A DNA stretch of 64,000 bases from Gemmatimonadota bacterium (lineage in GTDB: Bacteria > Gemmatimonadota > Gemmatimonadetes > Longimicrobiales > Gaopeijiaceae), in assembly GCA_041390105.1 (NCBI GenBank), contig JAWKQO010000001.1:808001-872000 (forward strand), in the 5' to 3' direction. Position 1 is the stretch's first letter; each line of letters begins with the position of its first letter. Below, in pieces: positions 52,573 through 62,453 of the stretch. The position numbers and the translations under genes are program-made. The notes under the pieces are model-generated. The model saw only the letters and a list, made by a program, of their open reading frames with translations, ran no database searches and had not been told where the DNA came from.

Positions 52573-54023
52573 TGGGCGAGGAGCTCGACCGCTACCACCA
52601 CCCGTTGGGCGATCGCTATGCGTCGGCGGCCATGCAGGAGATCTTCTCTCCGCGTCGCCGCTACGGAACCTGGCGGCGCCTGTGGCTCGCGCTGGCGGAA
52701 GCGCAGCGGGAGCTGGGGCTCGACATTCCCGAGGGAGCGCTGGCCGAGATGGCCGCGCACCTGGACGACATCGACCTCGGGCGCGCCGCGGAGTACGAGC
52801 GCCGCTTCCGCCACGATGTCATGGCGCATGTGCACCTCTTCGGCGACGCCGCCCCCACCGCCAAGGGAATCGTGCACCTGGGAGCGACCAGCGCGTACGT
52901 GGGCGACAACACCGACCTGGTGCTGCACCGGGACGCGCTCCTGCTGCTCGCGGGTCGGCTGGTGCGCACCGTCGCGTCGCTGGCGCGCTTCGCGCGCGAA
53001 CACCGCGCGCTGCCCACGCTGGGCTTCACGCACTTCCAGCCGGCGCAGCCCACCACGGTGGGCAAGCGGGCCACGCTGTGGATCCAGGATCTCCTGCTGG
53101 ATCTAGAGGAGCTGGCCTTCCGCCTGGACACGCTGCGCTTCCGCGGCGTGAAGGGCACCACGGGAACGCAGGCCTCCTTTCTCCAACTCTTCGACGGACG
53201 TGGCGACCGGGTCGAGGAGCTCGACCGGCGCGTGGCCGAGAAGATGGGCTTCGACCGGCGCTTCGCGGTCACCGGCCAGACCTACACGCGCAAGACGGAC
53301 GCGGCCGTGCTGGCCACGCTCTCCGGCATCGCCCAGTCGCTCTCCAAGCTCGGCAACGACCTGCGGCTGCTGGCCCATCTGCGCGAGGTGGAGGAGCCGT
53401 TCGAGCGTGAGCAGATCGGGTCCTCGGCCATGCCCTACAAGCGCAATCCCATGCGTTCCGAACGCATCTGCGCGTTGGCCCGCCACGTGATCGCGCTGTC
53501 CGCCGACCCGGCCTACACCACCGCCACCCAGTGGCTGGAGCGCACCCTGGACGATTCGGCCAACCGCCGCCTTTCCATTCCGGACGCCTTCCTCACCACG
53601 GACGGGATGCTGGTGCTCGCCGAGAACGTCACGGACGGTCTCGTGGTCCATCCCGCCATGATCGGTCGACATCTGGCCGAGGAGCTCCCCTTCATGGCCA
53701 CGGAGTCGGTCCTGATGGCATCAGTGCAGAGGGGCGGCAGTCGACAGGAGTTGCACGAGCGCATCCGCCAACACGCGCATGCCGCGGCGGCCCACCTGAA
53801 GGCCGGAGGAACGCACAACGATCTCAGCGCGCGCATCGCCGCAGACGAGGCCTTCGGACTGAGCGCCGCCGAGATCGACGCCCTGGTCGACGCGAGACGC
53901 TTCGTGGGCCGGGCGCCCAAGCAGGTGGAGGACTTCCTGGACGACGAGGTGGCGCCGACCCTGGAGGCCTGGGCGGAGCGACTGCAGGGGCAGAGCGTTC
54001 CGGCCGCGGAGGTGCGGGTATGA
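52572..54023 (+). CDS. purB: Adenylosuccinate lyase
   Basis: 483 residues from the ATG at 52572 (an in-frame TTG lies just before). HLGATSAYVGDNTDL, FTHFQPAQPTTVGKR and the signature SSAMPYKRNPMRSE with its catalytic Ser loop are present. It cleaves SAICAR and adenylosuccinate. First of eight genes overlapping or nearly touching in the purine block. Confidence 0.96.
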   Translation: MGEELDRYHHPLGDRYASAAMQEIFSPRRRYGTWRRLWLALAEAQRELGLDIPEGALAEMAAHLDDIDLGRAAEYERRFRHDVMAHVHLFGDAAPTAKGIVHLGATSAYVGDNTDLVLHRDALLLLAGRLVRTVASLARFAREHRALPTLGFTHFQPAQPTTVGKRATLWIQDLLLDLEELAFRLDTLRFRGVKGTTGTQASFLQLFDGRGDRVEELDRRVAEKMGFDRRFAVTGQTYTRKTDAAVLATLSGIAQSLSKLGNDLRLLAHLREVEEPFEREQIGSSAMPYKRNPMRSERICALARHVIALSADPAYTTATQWLERTLDDSANRRLSIPDAFLTTDGMLVLAENVTDGLVVHPAMIGRHLAEELPFMATESVLMASVQRGGSRQELHERIRQHAHAAAAHLKAGGTHNDLSARIAADEAFGLSAAEIDALVDARRFVGRAPKQVEDFLDDEVAPTLEAWAERLQGQSVPAAEVRV

Positions 54024-54967
54024 CCTCGCTTCCCCAAGCGCTGGTGCGACCCACCCTGCCCTTGCCTCGGGTCCATGGGGGCAAGGTGCGGGAGGTCTAC
54101 GAGGTGGACGCCGAGCGTTTGCTCATGGTCGCCAGTGACCGGGTGAGCGCCTTCGACGTGGTGATGGCGGAGGGCGTTCCCTACAAAGGGGTGGTCCTCA
54201 CCCAGATCACCGCCTGGTGGCTGGATCGTCTGGGCAGCCGCGTGCGCCACCACCTCCTGAGCGCCCACCCCGACGTGATCCGTGAGGAGGTCCCGGCCCT
54301 GGCCGCTGTGCCGGCGTCGTTGTGGGAAGGACGCTCGATGCTGGTGCGGCGCACCACGCCTCTCCCCATCGAGTGCGTGGTGCGAGGCTACCTGGCCGGC
54401 TCGGCCTGGAAGGAGTACCGGGCCTCGGGCACGCTGGCGGGCGAGCCGCTGCCGACGGGGCTCGTCGAGAGCGCCCGTCTCGACCCGCCCATCTTCTCCC
54501 CGGCCACCAAGGCCACCAGCGGCCATGACGAGAACATCCCCTTCGAGGGCGTCCGGCAGGCGGTGGGCGCCCAGACGGCCGACACGTTGCGGGCGCTCTC
54601 GCTGGAGATCTACGGGTTCGGAGCCGAGACGGCGTCCCGGCGCGGCATTCTGCTGGCGGATACCAAGTTCGAGTTCGGCCACGACGCTTCCGGAGTGCTG
54701 CGCCTGATCGACGAGGTCATGACCCCGGACTCGTCGCGCTTCTGGCCGGCCGAGCACTACCGCGCAGGCACGCAGCCACCTTCTCTGGACAAGCAACCGG
54801 TCCGCGACCACCTGGACGGACTCGACTGGAACAAGCAGCCACCCCCGCCGCCGCTGCCGCCCGAGGTGGTGCAGCGCACCACCGCTCGCTACCTGGAGAT
54901 CTTCCAGCGGCTCACGGGCACAGCGCTGACCGACTTCGAGCCCCCCCGGACCCAGGGGGAAGCATGA
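54020..54967 (+). CDS. purC: SAICAR synthetase
   Basis: 315 residues; ATG overlaps the purB stop by 4 bp. GKVREVYEVDAERLLMVASDRVSAFD at the ATP-binding start, the ECVVRGYLAGSAWKEY motif, TKATSGHDENI and LADTKFEFG are typical of the longer, eukaryote-like PurC type. It joins aspartate to CAIR. Confidence 0.96.
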   Translation: MTSLPQALVRPTLPLPRVHGGKVREVYEVDAERLLMVASDRVSAFDVVMAEGVPYKGVVLTQITAWWLDRLGSRVRHHLLSAHPDVIREEVPALAAVPASLWEGRSMLVRRTTPLPIECVVRGYLAGSAWKEYRASGTLAGEPLPTGLVESARLDPPIFSPATKATSGHDENIPFEGVRQAVGAQTADTLRALSLEIYGFGAETASRRGILLADTKFEFGHDASGVLRLIDEVMTPDSSRFWPAEHYRAGTQPPSLDKQPVRDHLDGLDWNKQPPPPPLPPEVVQRTTARYLEIFQRLTGTALTDFEPPRTQGEA

Positions 54968-55641
54968 GACTCGCACCCGAGGGCATCCCGTTCGTCGTGG
55001 GCGGCCTGCTCCTCGGGAGCGTCTTGGCGCACGCTGCCCGCTCGCTGCAGTCCTGGGCGGCCGCCGCCGGTCCGGTCCTCATGACGCTGGCCGCGCTGGC
55101 CGCGGCCTTCGGCCTGTTCTCGCTCTGGTTCTTCCGCGATCCCCTGCCCGCGCCGGTCGGCGAGGCCGACGCCGTGGTGGCGCCCGCCGAGGGCCGCGTG
55201 ATCGAGATCGTGCGGATGCCGGAGCCGACCTTCATCGGCGGCGAGGCCGTGCGCGTCTCCATCTTCCTCTCCGTCTTCAACGTGCACGTGCAGCGGGCGC
55301 CGGCGCGTGGTACCGTGGCGCTCAAGGACTACCATCCGGGTCTGTACCTGGCTGCCTGGGAACCCAAGGCCAGCGAGGCCAACGAGCGGGCGACCCTCGG
55401 CTTCGAGACCGAGCGCGGCCGGCTGCTGGTCCGTCAGATCGCTGGACTGGTCGCGCGGCGCATCGTCACCGATCCCGTCGTGGGCGAGGGGGTAGAACGA
55501 AGCGCACGCATCGGGTTGATCCGCTTCGGGTCCCGGGTGGACCTGTTCCTGCCGGCCGACTGGCCTGTGCTGGTCGAGGTGGGGACGCGGGTCCGCGCCG
55601 GAGAAACCGTGGTCGCACGCATGCCTGCACCCGCTGCCTGA
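54964..55641 (+). CDS. psd: Phosphatidylserine decarboxylase proenzyme
   Basis: 225 residues, the short proenzyme type. Two hydrophobic segments at the N terminus (8-25 and 36-57). VVAPAEGRV, the FLSVFNVHVQRAP motif with the active His, and the self-cleavage site Gly189-Ser190 in IRFGSRVDLFLP are present. It makes phosphatidylethanolamine. It overlaps purC by 4 bp. Confidence 0.95.
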   Translation: MRLAPEGIPFVVGGLLLGSVLAHAARSLQSWAAAAGPVLMTLAALAAAFGLFSLWFFRDPLPAPVGEADAVVAPAEGRVIEIVRMPEPTFIGGEAVRVSIFLSVFNVHVQRAPARGTVALKDYHPGLYLAAWEPKASEANERATLGFETERGRLLVRQIAGLVARRIVTDPVVGEGVERSARIGLIRFGSRVDLFLPADWPVLVEVGTRVRAGETVVARMPAPAA

Positions 55642-55659
55642 ACGGGGGACACTTCGACC

Positions 55660-56523
55660 GTGATCTTGAAGCGCGATTCCGGACTGCAACGCGGCATCCT
55701 GATCCTGCCGTCGGCGTTTACACTGGCCAACCTCTTCTTCGGCCTCTATGCCATCGTGCTGGCCGACCGGGGCAACGCCATCCTGGCGGCCTGGCTCATC
55801 GTCTTCGCCGCCATCACCGACAATCTGGACGGGCGCATCGCGCGGTTCACGCGCACCGGCTCGCGGTTCGGGGCGGAGCTCGACTCGCTGGTCGACGCCA
55901 TCTCCTTCGGTGTGGCGCCGGCCTACTTGATGTACGCGGTCTTCTTCTCGGAGGGGTGGGGATGGTTGGTGCCCTTCACGCACGTGGCCGCCGTGGTGAT
56001 CCGTCTGGCCCGCTTCAACATCGAGCAGGGCGGCAAGGCGCATAAGCACTTCCTTGGGTTGCCTTCCCCGTCGGGAGGCATGCTGCTGGCCACGTTCTAC
56101 CCGTTCAGCCAGACCCCCTTCTTCCAGACCTACCTGCAGGGGTGGGCATCACCCGAGGTCCTGGCCACCATGGTGGTCATGGTCTCGGTGCTCATGCTGA
56201 GCCACGTGCCCTACGCGGTGGTGCCCCGCATCAATCTCCGCTCCTGGACCGGTGCGTTGAGTGCCGCCCTGATGGCGGCCGGCGTGGCGCTGGCCATCAC
56301 CGTACCCCGCTACTACTTCTTCCCCGCGCTGGCCGCCTACACACTCAGCGGTCTGCTCCGCAGCTTCGTGCTGGGCTTGCTGGACCGCCTGCCGGACCGC
56401 GACCCGTTGCTCGACCAGGAGAGCGTGGCGGAAGCACAGCGTCCCGTGGACTACGAATCGTACGGCTCCAGCCGCCGCACCGAACCGACCCGCCCCGCCG
56501 ACTCCGTGGAGGACCTTTCGTGA
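55660..56523 (+). CDS. pssA: CDP-diacylglycerol-serine O-phosphatidyltransferase
   Basis: 287 residues from a GTG. The CDP-alcohol phosphotransferase motif is complete: Asp54, Asp57, Gly58, Ala61, Arg62, Gly71, Asp75, Asp79. Eight or so hydrophobic helices. It supplies phosphatidylserine to the decarboxylase encoded just before. Polar C-terminal tail of about 45 residues. It overlaps purS by 4 bp. Confidence 0.96.
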   Translation: MILKRDSGLQRGILILPSAFTLANLFFGLYAIVLADRGNAILAAWLIVFAAITDNLDGRIARFTRTGSRFGAELDSLVDAISFGVAPAYLMYAVFFSEGWGWLVPFTHVAAVVIRLARFNIEQGGKAHKHFLGLPSPSGGMLLATFYPFSQTPFFQTYLQGWASPEVLATMVVMVSVLMLSHVPYAVVPRINLRSWTGALSAALMAAGVALAITVPRYYFFPALAAYTLSGLLRSFVLGLLDRLPDRDPLLDQESVAEAQRPVDYESYGSSRRTEPTRPADSVEDLS

Positions 56524-56786
56524 CCGAGTACCTGGTAGAGATCCGAGTGAGCCCGCGCCCCGGCCTCCTGAACCCGGAGGGCAAGGCCATCCACCACGCG
56601 CTCAATTCGCTCGGATTCGGTGGTGTGCAGGATTGCCGGGTGGGCAAGTCCATCGAAGTGCGCTTGAACGCATCCAGTGAGGCGGATGCGCGTCAGGCCG
56701 CCGAGGACATGTCCCGCCGCTTGCTGGCCAATCCGGTCACCGAGGATTTCGAGGTGGAACGGATCGCCGTCGCGGAGCCCGTATGA
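56520..56786 (+). CDS. purS: FGAM synthase subunit PurS
   Basis: 88 residues from a GTG overlapping the pssA stop. YLVEIRVSPRPGLLNPEGKAI-type start and LGFGGVQDCRVGKSIEV match PurS. It bridges PurQ and PurL in the multi-subunit FGAM synthetase. The start of purQ overlaps its end by 4 bp. Confidence 0.95.
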   Translation: MTEYLVEIRVSPRPGLLNPEGKAIHHALNSLGFGGVQDCRVGKSIEVRLNASSEADARQAAEDMSRRLLANPVTEDFEVERIAVAEPV

Positions 56787-57481
56787 GCCTGCGTGCCGCC
56801 GTCGTCACCTTCCCCGGCTCCAACTGCGACTACGACGCCTACCATGCGTTCAAGATGGTGGGCGCCGTGCCCACGTTCGTGTGGCACCGGGAAACCGACC
56901 TGGGAGACGCGGACGTGGTCTTGCTCCCGGGCGGCTTCTCCTACGGCGATTATCTGCGTCCCGGCGCCATCGCGCGCTTCAGCCCGATCATGGACGCCGT
57001 CATCCGCTTCGCCGAGCGTGGAGGCCCGGTGCTGGGCATCTGCAACGGCTTCCAGATCCTGTGCGAGTCCGGACTGCTGCCGGGGGCTCTCCTGCGCAAC
57101 GATCATCGCCATTTCAACAGCAGGGATGTCTGGCTCCGCGTCGAGAGCGGCGACTCCCTCTACACGTCGGACTACCAGCCGGGCCAGGTGCTGCGCATTC
57201 CCATCGCGCACGCGGATGGAAACTACCACGCCGACGCGGCCACGCTCGACCGCCTGGAGAGTGAAGGGCGGGTCGCCTTCCGCTACTGCACGCCAGACGG
57301 CGGGCAGGCCGGTGCCTACAACCCCAATGGGTCCGCCCGCTACATCGCCGGCATCCTGAACGAACGTGGGAACGTGATGGGCATGATGCCCCATCCGGAA
57401 CGCGCCATGGAGGCTCTGTTGGGCTCCACCGACGGCCGCGGGATCTTCACGTCCCTGCTCTCCTCTCTCGTGCGAACCTGA
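56783..57481 (+). CDS. purQ: FGAM synthase glutaminase subunit PurQ
   Basis: 232 residues. Class I glutamine amidotransferase with Cys87 in GICNGFQ and the PHPERAME box near the C terminus. FPGSNCDYDAYHAF at the start is typical. It delivers ammonia to PurL. Confidence 0.96.
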   Translation: MSLRAAVVTFPGSNCDYDAYHAFKMVGAVPTFVWHRETDLGDADVVLLPGGFSYGDYLRPGAIARFSPIMDAVIRFAERGGPVLGICNGFQILCESGLLPGALLRNDHRHFNSRDVWLRVESGDSLYTSDYQPGQVLRIPIAHADGNYHADAATLDRLESEGRVAFRYCTPDGGQAGAYNPNGSARYIAGILNERGNVMGMMPHPERAMEALLGSTDGRGIFTSLLSSLVRT

Positions 57482-57501
57482 ACCCGGAACCGCCCCGCAC
57501 C

Positions 57502-59784
57502 GTGACTGACGCCACGCTCGTCTCTCCGCCCCTCCCTCGTCCCGGCGATCCCGAGATCACGCCGGAGCTGGTTGCCGACCACGGTCTCAGCCCCGACGAG
57601 TTCGAACGCATCCGGGGGATCCTGGGGCGCGATCCCACCTTCACGGAGCTCGGTGTCTTCAGCGCCATGTGGTCCGAGCACTGTGGGTACAAGAACTCCA
57701 AGCGCCTTCTGCGCCTGCTCCCCACCAAGGCGCCCTGGGTGATCCAGGGACCGGGTGAGAACGCGGGCGTGATCGACATCGGCGACGGCTATGCCCTCGC
57801 CTTCAAGATCGAGTCCCACAATCATCCGTCCGCAGTCGAGCCCTACCAGGGTGCAGCGACCGGGGTCGGGGGCATCCTGCGGGACATCTTCACCATGGGC
57901 GCGCGGCCCATCGCCGTGCTCGATTCCCTACGCTTTGGAACGCTGGACTCGCCTCGGGTGCGCTACCTGTTCGGCGGTGTGGTCAAAGGCGTCGGGGACT
58001 ACGGCAACTGCGTGGGCATCCCCAACATCGGCGGCGAGGTCCAGTTCGACCCGGGCTACGACGGCAACCCGATCGTCAACGCCATGTGCCTGGGCCTCAT
58101 GCGGCATGACGACCTCATCAAGGGCGAGGCCGCCGGTGTCGGCAACTCCATGATGGCGGTGGGCGCCCGCACCGGTCGCGACGGCATCCACGGCGCCACC
58201 TTCGCCAGCGAGGAGCTGAGCGAGGACTCGCAGGACAGCCGTCCCCAGGTTCAGGTGGGCGACCCGTTCACCGAGAAGCTCCTGCTGGAGGCGTCGCTGG
58301 AGCTGATCAAGAGCGGTCACATCACCGGCATCCAGGACATGGGCGCGGCGGGCCTCACCTCGAGCGCCTCCGAGATGGCGGGGCGCGCCGGAAACGGCAT
58401 CGCGCTGGAGATCGCGGACGTGCCCGTGCGTGAATCGGGCATGACCCCGTACGAGATCCTGCTTTCCGAATCCCAGGAGCGCATGCTGGTGGTGGCCGAG
58501 CTCGGCCGCGAGGACGAGGTCCGCAAGATCCTGGAGAAGTGGGAGCTGGAGGCCGCCGTGGTGGGCACGGTCACCGATGACGGCCGTTTCCGCATCCTGG
58601 AACACGGCACGGTGGTGGCGGACATCCCGGCGCTGCCGCTGACGGACGGCTGTCCCACCTACGAGCGCGAGGGTGTCGAGGCCGCGCATATGGCAGGCCT
58701 GCGGGCGGACCCGCTCGCCGATCTGATGAAGGACGGGGACCTGTCCGCCGACCTGCTGGAGATGGCGGGCGCTCCCAACCTGGCCGCCAAGACCTGGCTG
58801 CACAGCCAGTACGATTCCACCGTCCGCTCCAGCACCGTGGAGCGGCCGGGCGGGAGCGCCGGCGTGGTGCGCATCCGGGGAACGAACCGCGCTGTGGCCG
58901 CCACCACGGACTGCAACGGACGCTACGTCTACCTGGACCCCCGCCGCGGCGCGCAGATCGCCGTTGCGGAGGCGGCGCGCAATCTGGTCTGCGTGGGCGC
59001 CCTGCCGTTGGCCATCACCAACAACCTCAACTTCGGCAATCCGCTCAAACCCCACATCTACTACCAGTTCCGGGAGGCCGTCCTCGGCATGGCCGAGGCC
59101 TGCACGGCGTTCGAGACGCCCGTCACGGGCGGCAACGTCTCCTTCTACAACGAGACCGACGGCGTGGCCATCCTGCCCACCCCGGTGATCGGGATGGTCG
59201 GCGTGATCGAGGACGTGGAGCGCACGCTCCACTCCGGCTTCCGGTCGGAGGGGGACGCGATCCTGCTCCTGGGGACCAACCGGGGGGAGCTGGGCGGCTC
59301 GGAGTACGCGGCTCACCATCGCGGCCAGGTCGTGGGCATGCCCCCGGAGGTGGACCTGCTGGCCGAGCGCGCGCTGCAACGCTTGATGCTCTCGCTGGCC
59401 GAGGAGAGCGTACTGGAGTCGGCGCAGGATTGCTCGGACGGCGGCCTGGCTCTTGCCCTGGTGGAGTGCGCGCTGGCCGACCCGGAACGCCCCTTCGGCG
59501 TCGACGTGACCCTGGAGGACGACCTCCACGGCACCGCACTGCTGTTCGGGGAGTCCCAGGGCCGCATTGTGGTGTCGTGCCCGGAAGCACGGGTCGCCGA
59601 GGTCCTGTCCGCTGCGGCCCAACACGACGTTCCGGCCCGGCGCCTGGGAACGGTGGTCGAGCGGAGCCGGGGCTTCCGGGTCGCGTCCCCGCGCTGCCAG
59701 GTGGACCTCGCCACGGACGCGTTGGCCGAACGCTACCACGGAACCTTGGGTGCCCTCATGAACCAACTGGACGGAGAGAGCTGA
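57502..59784 (+). CDS. purL: FGAM synthase large subunit PurL (small type)
   Basis: 760 residues, the type that needs PurS and PurQ. Motifs: FSAMWSEHCGYKNSK, KIESHNHPSAVEPYQGAATG, TGIQDMGAAGLTSSASEMA and ITNNLNFGNP. ATP-dependent amidation of FGAR. The stop overlaps the purF ATG by one base. Confidence 0.97.
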   Translation: MTDATLVSPPLPRPGDPEITPELVADHGLSPDEFERIRGILGRDPTFTELGVFSAMWSEHCGYKNSKRLLRLLPTKAPWVIQGPGENAGVIDIGDGYALAFKIESHNHPSAVEPYQGAATGVGGILRDIFTMGARPIAVLDSLRFGTLDSPRVRYLFGGVVKGVGDYGNCVGIPNIGGEVQFDPGYDGNPIVNAMCLGLMRHDDLIKGEAAGVGNSMMAVGARTGRDGIHGATFASEELSEDSQDSRPQVQVGDPFTEKLLLEASLELIKSGHITGIQDMGAAGLTSSASEMAGRAGNGIALEIADVPVRESGMTPYEILLSESQERMLVVAELGREDEVRKILEKWELEAAVVGTVTDDGRFRILEHGTVVADIPALPLTDGCPTYEREGVEAAHMAGLRADPLADLMKDGDLSADLLEMAGAPNLAAKTWLHSQYDSTVRSSTVERPGGSAGVVRIRGTNRAVAATTDCNGRYVYLDPRRGAQIAVAEAARNLVCVGALPLAITNNLNFGNPLKPHIYYQFREAVLGMAEACTAFETPVTGGNVSFYNETDGVAILPTPVIGMVGVIEDVERTLHSGFRSEGDAILLLGTNRGELGGSEYAAHHRGQVVGMPPEVDLLAERALQRLMLSLAEESVLESAQDCSDGGLALALVECALADPERPFGVDVTLEDDLHGTALLFGESQGRIVVSCPEARVAEVLSAAAQHDVPARRLGTVVERSRGFRVASPRCQVDLATDALAERYHGTLGALMNQLDGES

Positions 59785-61238
59785 TGCGCCTCCCCACCGT
59801 GCCGCCATCCGCCGACGTTGCGGCCGCCCATCTGGACGACCGTCCGCACGAGGAGTGTGGCGTGGTGGGGGTCTCGGGCATCTCGGGTGCCGCCGAGCTC
59901 GCCTACCTGGCGCTCTACGCCCTGCAGCACCGCGGGCAGGAGTCGGCCGGCATCGTGGCGCTGGACGGCGGTGAGGCGCGCCTCCAGAAGGGCCAGGGGC
60001 TGGTGTCGGACGTGTTCACCGCCGACTCGCTGGCTCGGCTTCCGGGCAGCGTGTCCGTGGGCCACGTGCGCTATTCGACGGCCGGTGGCAGCGTGCTGCA
60101 GAACGCCCAGCCCATCGTGGTCCGCTACGCGGAAGGGCACCTGGCCATCGCCCACAACGGCAACCTCACCAACCAGCTCGAGCTCCGGCAGCGCCTCGTC
60201 TCCGAGGGCGCGCTGTTCCAGAGCTCCAGCGACTCGGAGATCATCGTCCACCTCATCGCCCGCTCCCGGCACCATTCCGTGGAGGGCCAGATCGACGATG
60301 CCCTCACACAGCTCGAGGGGGCCTTCTCGCTCGTCATTAGCGTGGGCGAGACCCTCTACGCCGTGCGGGATCCCCGGGGCTTCCGTCCCATGGTCCTGGG
60401 CAAGAAGGGCGACGGACACATCGTCGCCTCGGAGACCTGCGCGCTCGACATCATCGGGGCCGAGTACATCCGCGACATCGAACCCGGCGAGGTGCTGAAG
60501 ATCCAGGGTTCACGGCTGACGCGGCTGCGTTCCCTGCCCGCTGCCGCACGACCCTCTCCCTGCATCTTCGAGCTGGTGTACTTCGCGCGCCCCGACTCCC
60601 GCATCTGGGGCATGAGCGTGGACCGGGCCCGGCGCGCCTTCGGCCGCCAGCTCGCCCGCGAGCACCCGGTCGACGCCGATTGCGTGATCGCCGTGCCCGA
60701 CTCGGCCAACTCCGCGGCACTGGGCTACGCCGAGGAGAGCCGCATCCCCTACGAGTTGGGCCTGCTTCGCAACCACTACGTGGGCCGCACTTTCATCCGC
60801 CCCTCCCAGGCGGACCGCGACTTCGGAGCCCGCATCAAATACAACCCCGTGCGGGAGGTCCTGCACGGCCGCCGCGTGATCGTGGTGGACGACTCCCTGG
60901 TCCGCGGTACCACCAGCAAGAGCCTGGTACGTTTCATCCGGGCTGCCGGAGCGCGCGAGGTGCACTTCCGCATCGCCAGCCCGCCCGTCCGCCACCCGTG
61001 CTTCTACGGGATCGACATGCCCAGCCAGGACGAGCTCATCGGTTCGCGCCTGGAGGTCGCCGACATCGCTCGAACCCTCGGTGTCGATTCCCTGGGCTAC
61101 CTCTCCCTGAACGGCATGAACAACGCGGTGCGGCAGGCGGGACCGTTCTGCAACGCCTGCTTCTCAGGCGAGTACCCGGCGCCTCTGGTCGACGTCGAAC
61201 AGGGACTCCAGGCGGCGGGGCTGCCACCAGGCTGCTGA
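59784..61238 (+). CDS. purF: Amidophosphoribosyltransferase (Fe-S type)
   Basis: 484 residues. Cys25 of EECGVVG becomes N-terminal after removal of a 24-residue propeptide. YALQHRGQESAGI, GHVRYSTAG and the PRPP loop VIVVDDSLVRGTTSK are present. Cys in PCIFELVYFARPDS, HPCFYGID and FCNACF correspond to the four ligands of the [4Fe-4S] cluster in the Bacillus enzyme, so it should be oxygen-labile. It commits PRPP to purine synthesis. Confidence 0.96.
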   Translation: MRLPTVPPSADVAAAHLDDRPHEECGVVGVSGISGAAELAYLALYALQHRGQESAGIVALDGGEARLQKGQGLVSDVFTADSLARLPGSVSVGHVRYSTAGGSVLQNAQPIVVRYAEGHLAIAHNGNLTNQLELRQRLVSEGALFQSSSDSEIIVHLIARSRHHSVEGQIDDALTQLEGAFSLVISVGETLYAVRDPRGFRPMVLGKKGDGHIVASETCALDIIGAEYIRDIEPGEVLKIQGSRLTRLRSLPAAARPSPCIFELVYFARPDSRIWGMSVDRARRAFGRQLAREHPVDADCVIAVPDSANSAALGYAEESRIPYELGLLRNHYVGRTFIRPSQADRDFGARIKYNPVREVLHGRRVIVVDDSLVRGTTSKSLVRFIRAAGAREVHFRIASPPVRHPCFYGIDMPSQDELIGSRLEVADIARTLGVDSLGYLSLNGMNNAVRQAGPFCNACFSGEYPAPLVDVEQGLQAAGLPPGC

Positions 61239-61286
61239 GGTGGGCCGAAGCGGTCCACTGCGTTCACCCTTCAACCCCACACCCCT

Positions 61287-62312
61287 TTGCGCGACCGGCT
61301 GCAGCGCCTCCCCAAGACCGAGCTCCACGTGCACCTGGACGGCAGCTTGAGGCCGGCCACCATGATCGACCTGGCCTCGGAGCGTGGAATCCCCCTCCCC
61401 TCCACCGATCCCGAGGAGCTGGCCAACCTCATGCTGGCCCGGGACGCGCACAATCTCGAGGAGTACCTCGACAAGTTCCGGGTGACCCTGTCCTTGATGC
61501 AGCACGCTGCCGCCATGGAGCGCATCGCCTACGAGCTGGCCGAGGACAACGCCCGCGAGAACGTGCGCTACGTGGAGATCCGCTACTCGCCCATCCTGCA
61601 CACCCAGGAGGGCCTTCCCCTGACCGAGGCCGTGGAGGCGCCGCTCCGGGGTCTGCAGCGGGCGGAAGCCGAGTTCGGGATCCGCACCGGGCTCATCATC
61701 TGCGGGATCCGCAACATGGACCCTGCGACCTCACGTGACCTCGCAGATCTGACGGTGGCCTTCAAGGGCCGCGGGGTGGTGGCGTTCGACCTGGCCGGGG
61801 CCGAGTACAACTACCCGGCCAAGAAGCACAAGGACGCGTTCTTCACGGTCATCAACAAGAACATGGCCACCACCATCCACGCCGGAGAGGCCTACGGCCC
61901 CGAGTCCATCCACCAGGCGCTGCACTACTGCCGGGCCAACCGCATCGGTCACGGCACCCGCCTGTACGAGGACCTGGACCTGCTGCGCTACATGCGGGAC
62001 TTCCGGATCCCCATCGAGGTCTGCCTGACCTCCAACGTGCAGACCCGGGCCGTCCCCTCCTACGACGACCATCCGCTGCGCAGCTACTTCGACGCCGACC
62101 TGGTCCTGAGCCTCTGCACGGACAACCGCCTCATCAGCGGTACCACGGTCACCGACGAGTACGTGCTGGCCCACGACCACCTCGCCTTCTCCTGGACGGA
62201 GCTGGTGCGCCTGGCGCGCATGGGCTTCGAGAGCGCTTTCCTGCCCTGGGACGAGAAGCAGACCCTGCTCCGGGAGTTCGACGCCGAGGCGGCCCGTCTG
62301 GGCGCCGACTGA
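61287..62312 (+). CDS. add: Adenosine deaminase
   Basis: 341 residues from a TTG. Metal-site motifs HVHLDGS (14-20), IHAGE, RIGHGTRL and the SLCTDN loop are present. It deaminates adenosine or deoxyadenosine; members with this CTDN loop also include adenine deaminases, so the substrate is not certain. It lies 48 bp after purF and gives a salvage link to the purine operon. Confidence 0.9.
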   Translation: MRDRLQRLPKTELHVHLDGSLRPATMIDLASERGIPLPSTDPEELANLMLARDAHNLEEYLDKFRVTLSLMQHAAAMERIAYELAEDNARENVRYVEIRYSPILHTQEGLPLTEAVEAPLRGLQRAEAEFGIRTGLIICGIRNMDPATSRDLADLTVAFKGRGVVAFDLAGAEYNYPAKKHKDAFFTVINKNMATTIHAGEAYGPESIHQALHYCRANRIGHGTRLYEDLDLLRYMRDFRIPIEVCLTSNVQTRAVPSYDDHPLRSYFDADLVLSLCTDNRLISGTTVTDEYVLAHDHLAFSWTELVRLARMGFESAFLPWDEKQTLLREFDAEAARLGAD

Positions 62313-62399
62313 CGGTCGGAGCGCGCCGGGGCCCCTCTCCCCTCCGCAACCCCACCGACATCCCCTCCCCTCCCGCACCGATGGAACGGGCGCCCCAAG

Positions 62400-62431
62400 C
62401 AAAACGGCCCCGGGGTCTCCCCCGGGGCCGT
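62400..62431 (-). terminator. Rho-independent terminator after the TonB-type receptor
   Basis: ACGGCCCCGGGG (62404-62415) pairs perfectly with 62420-62431 around a TCTC loop. On the minus strand it is followed by TTTT. It lies 23 bp past the barrel gene stop, in the convergent gap with add. Confidence 0.85.
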
Positions 62432-62453
62432 CACACTTCGTACTACCTCTCGA

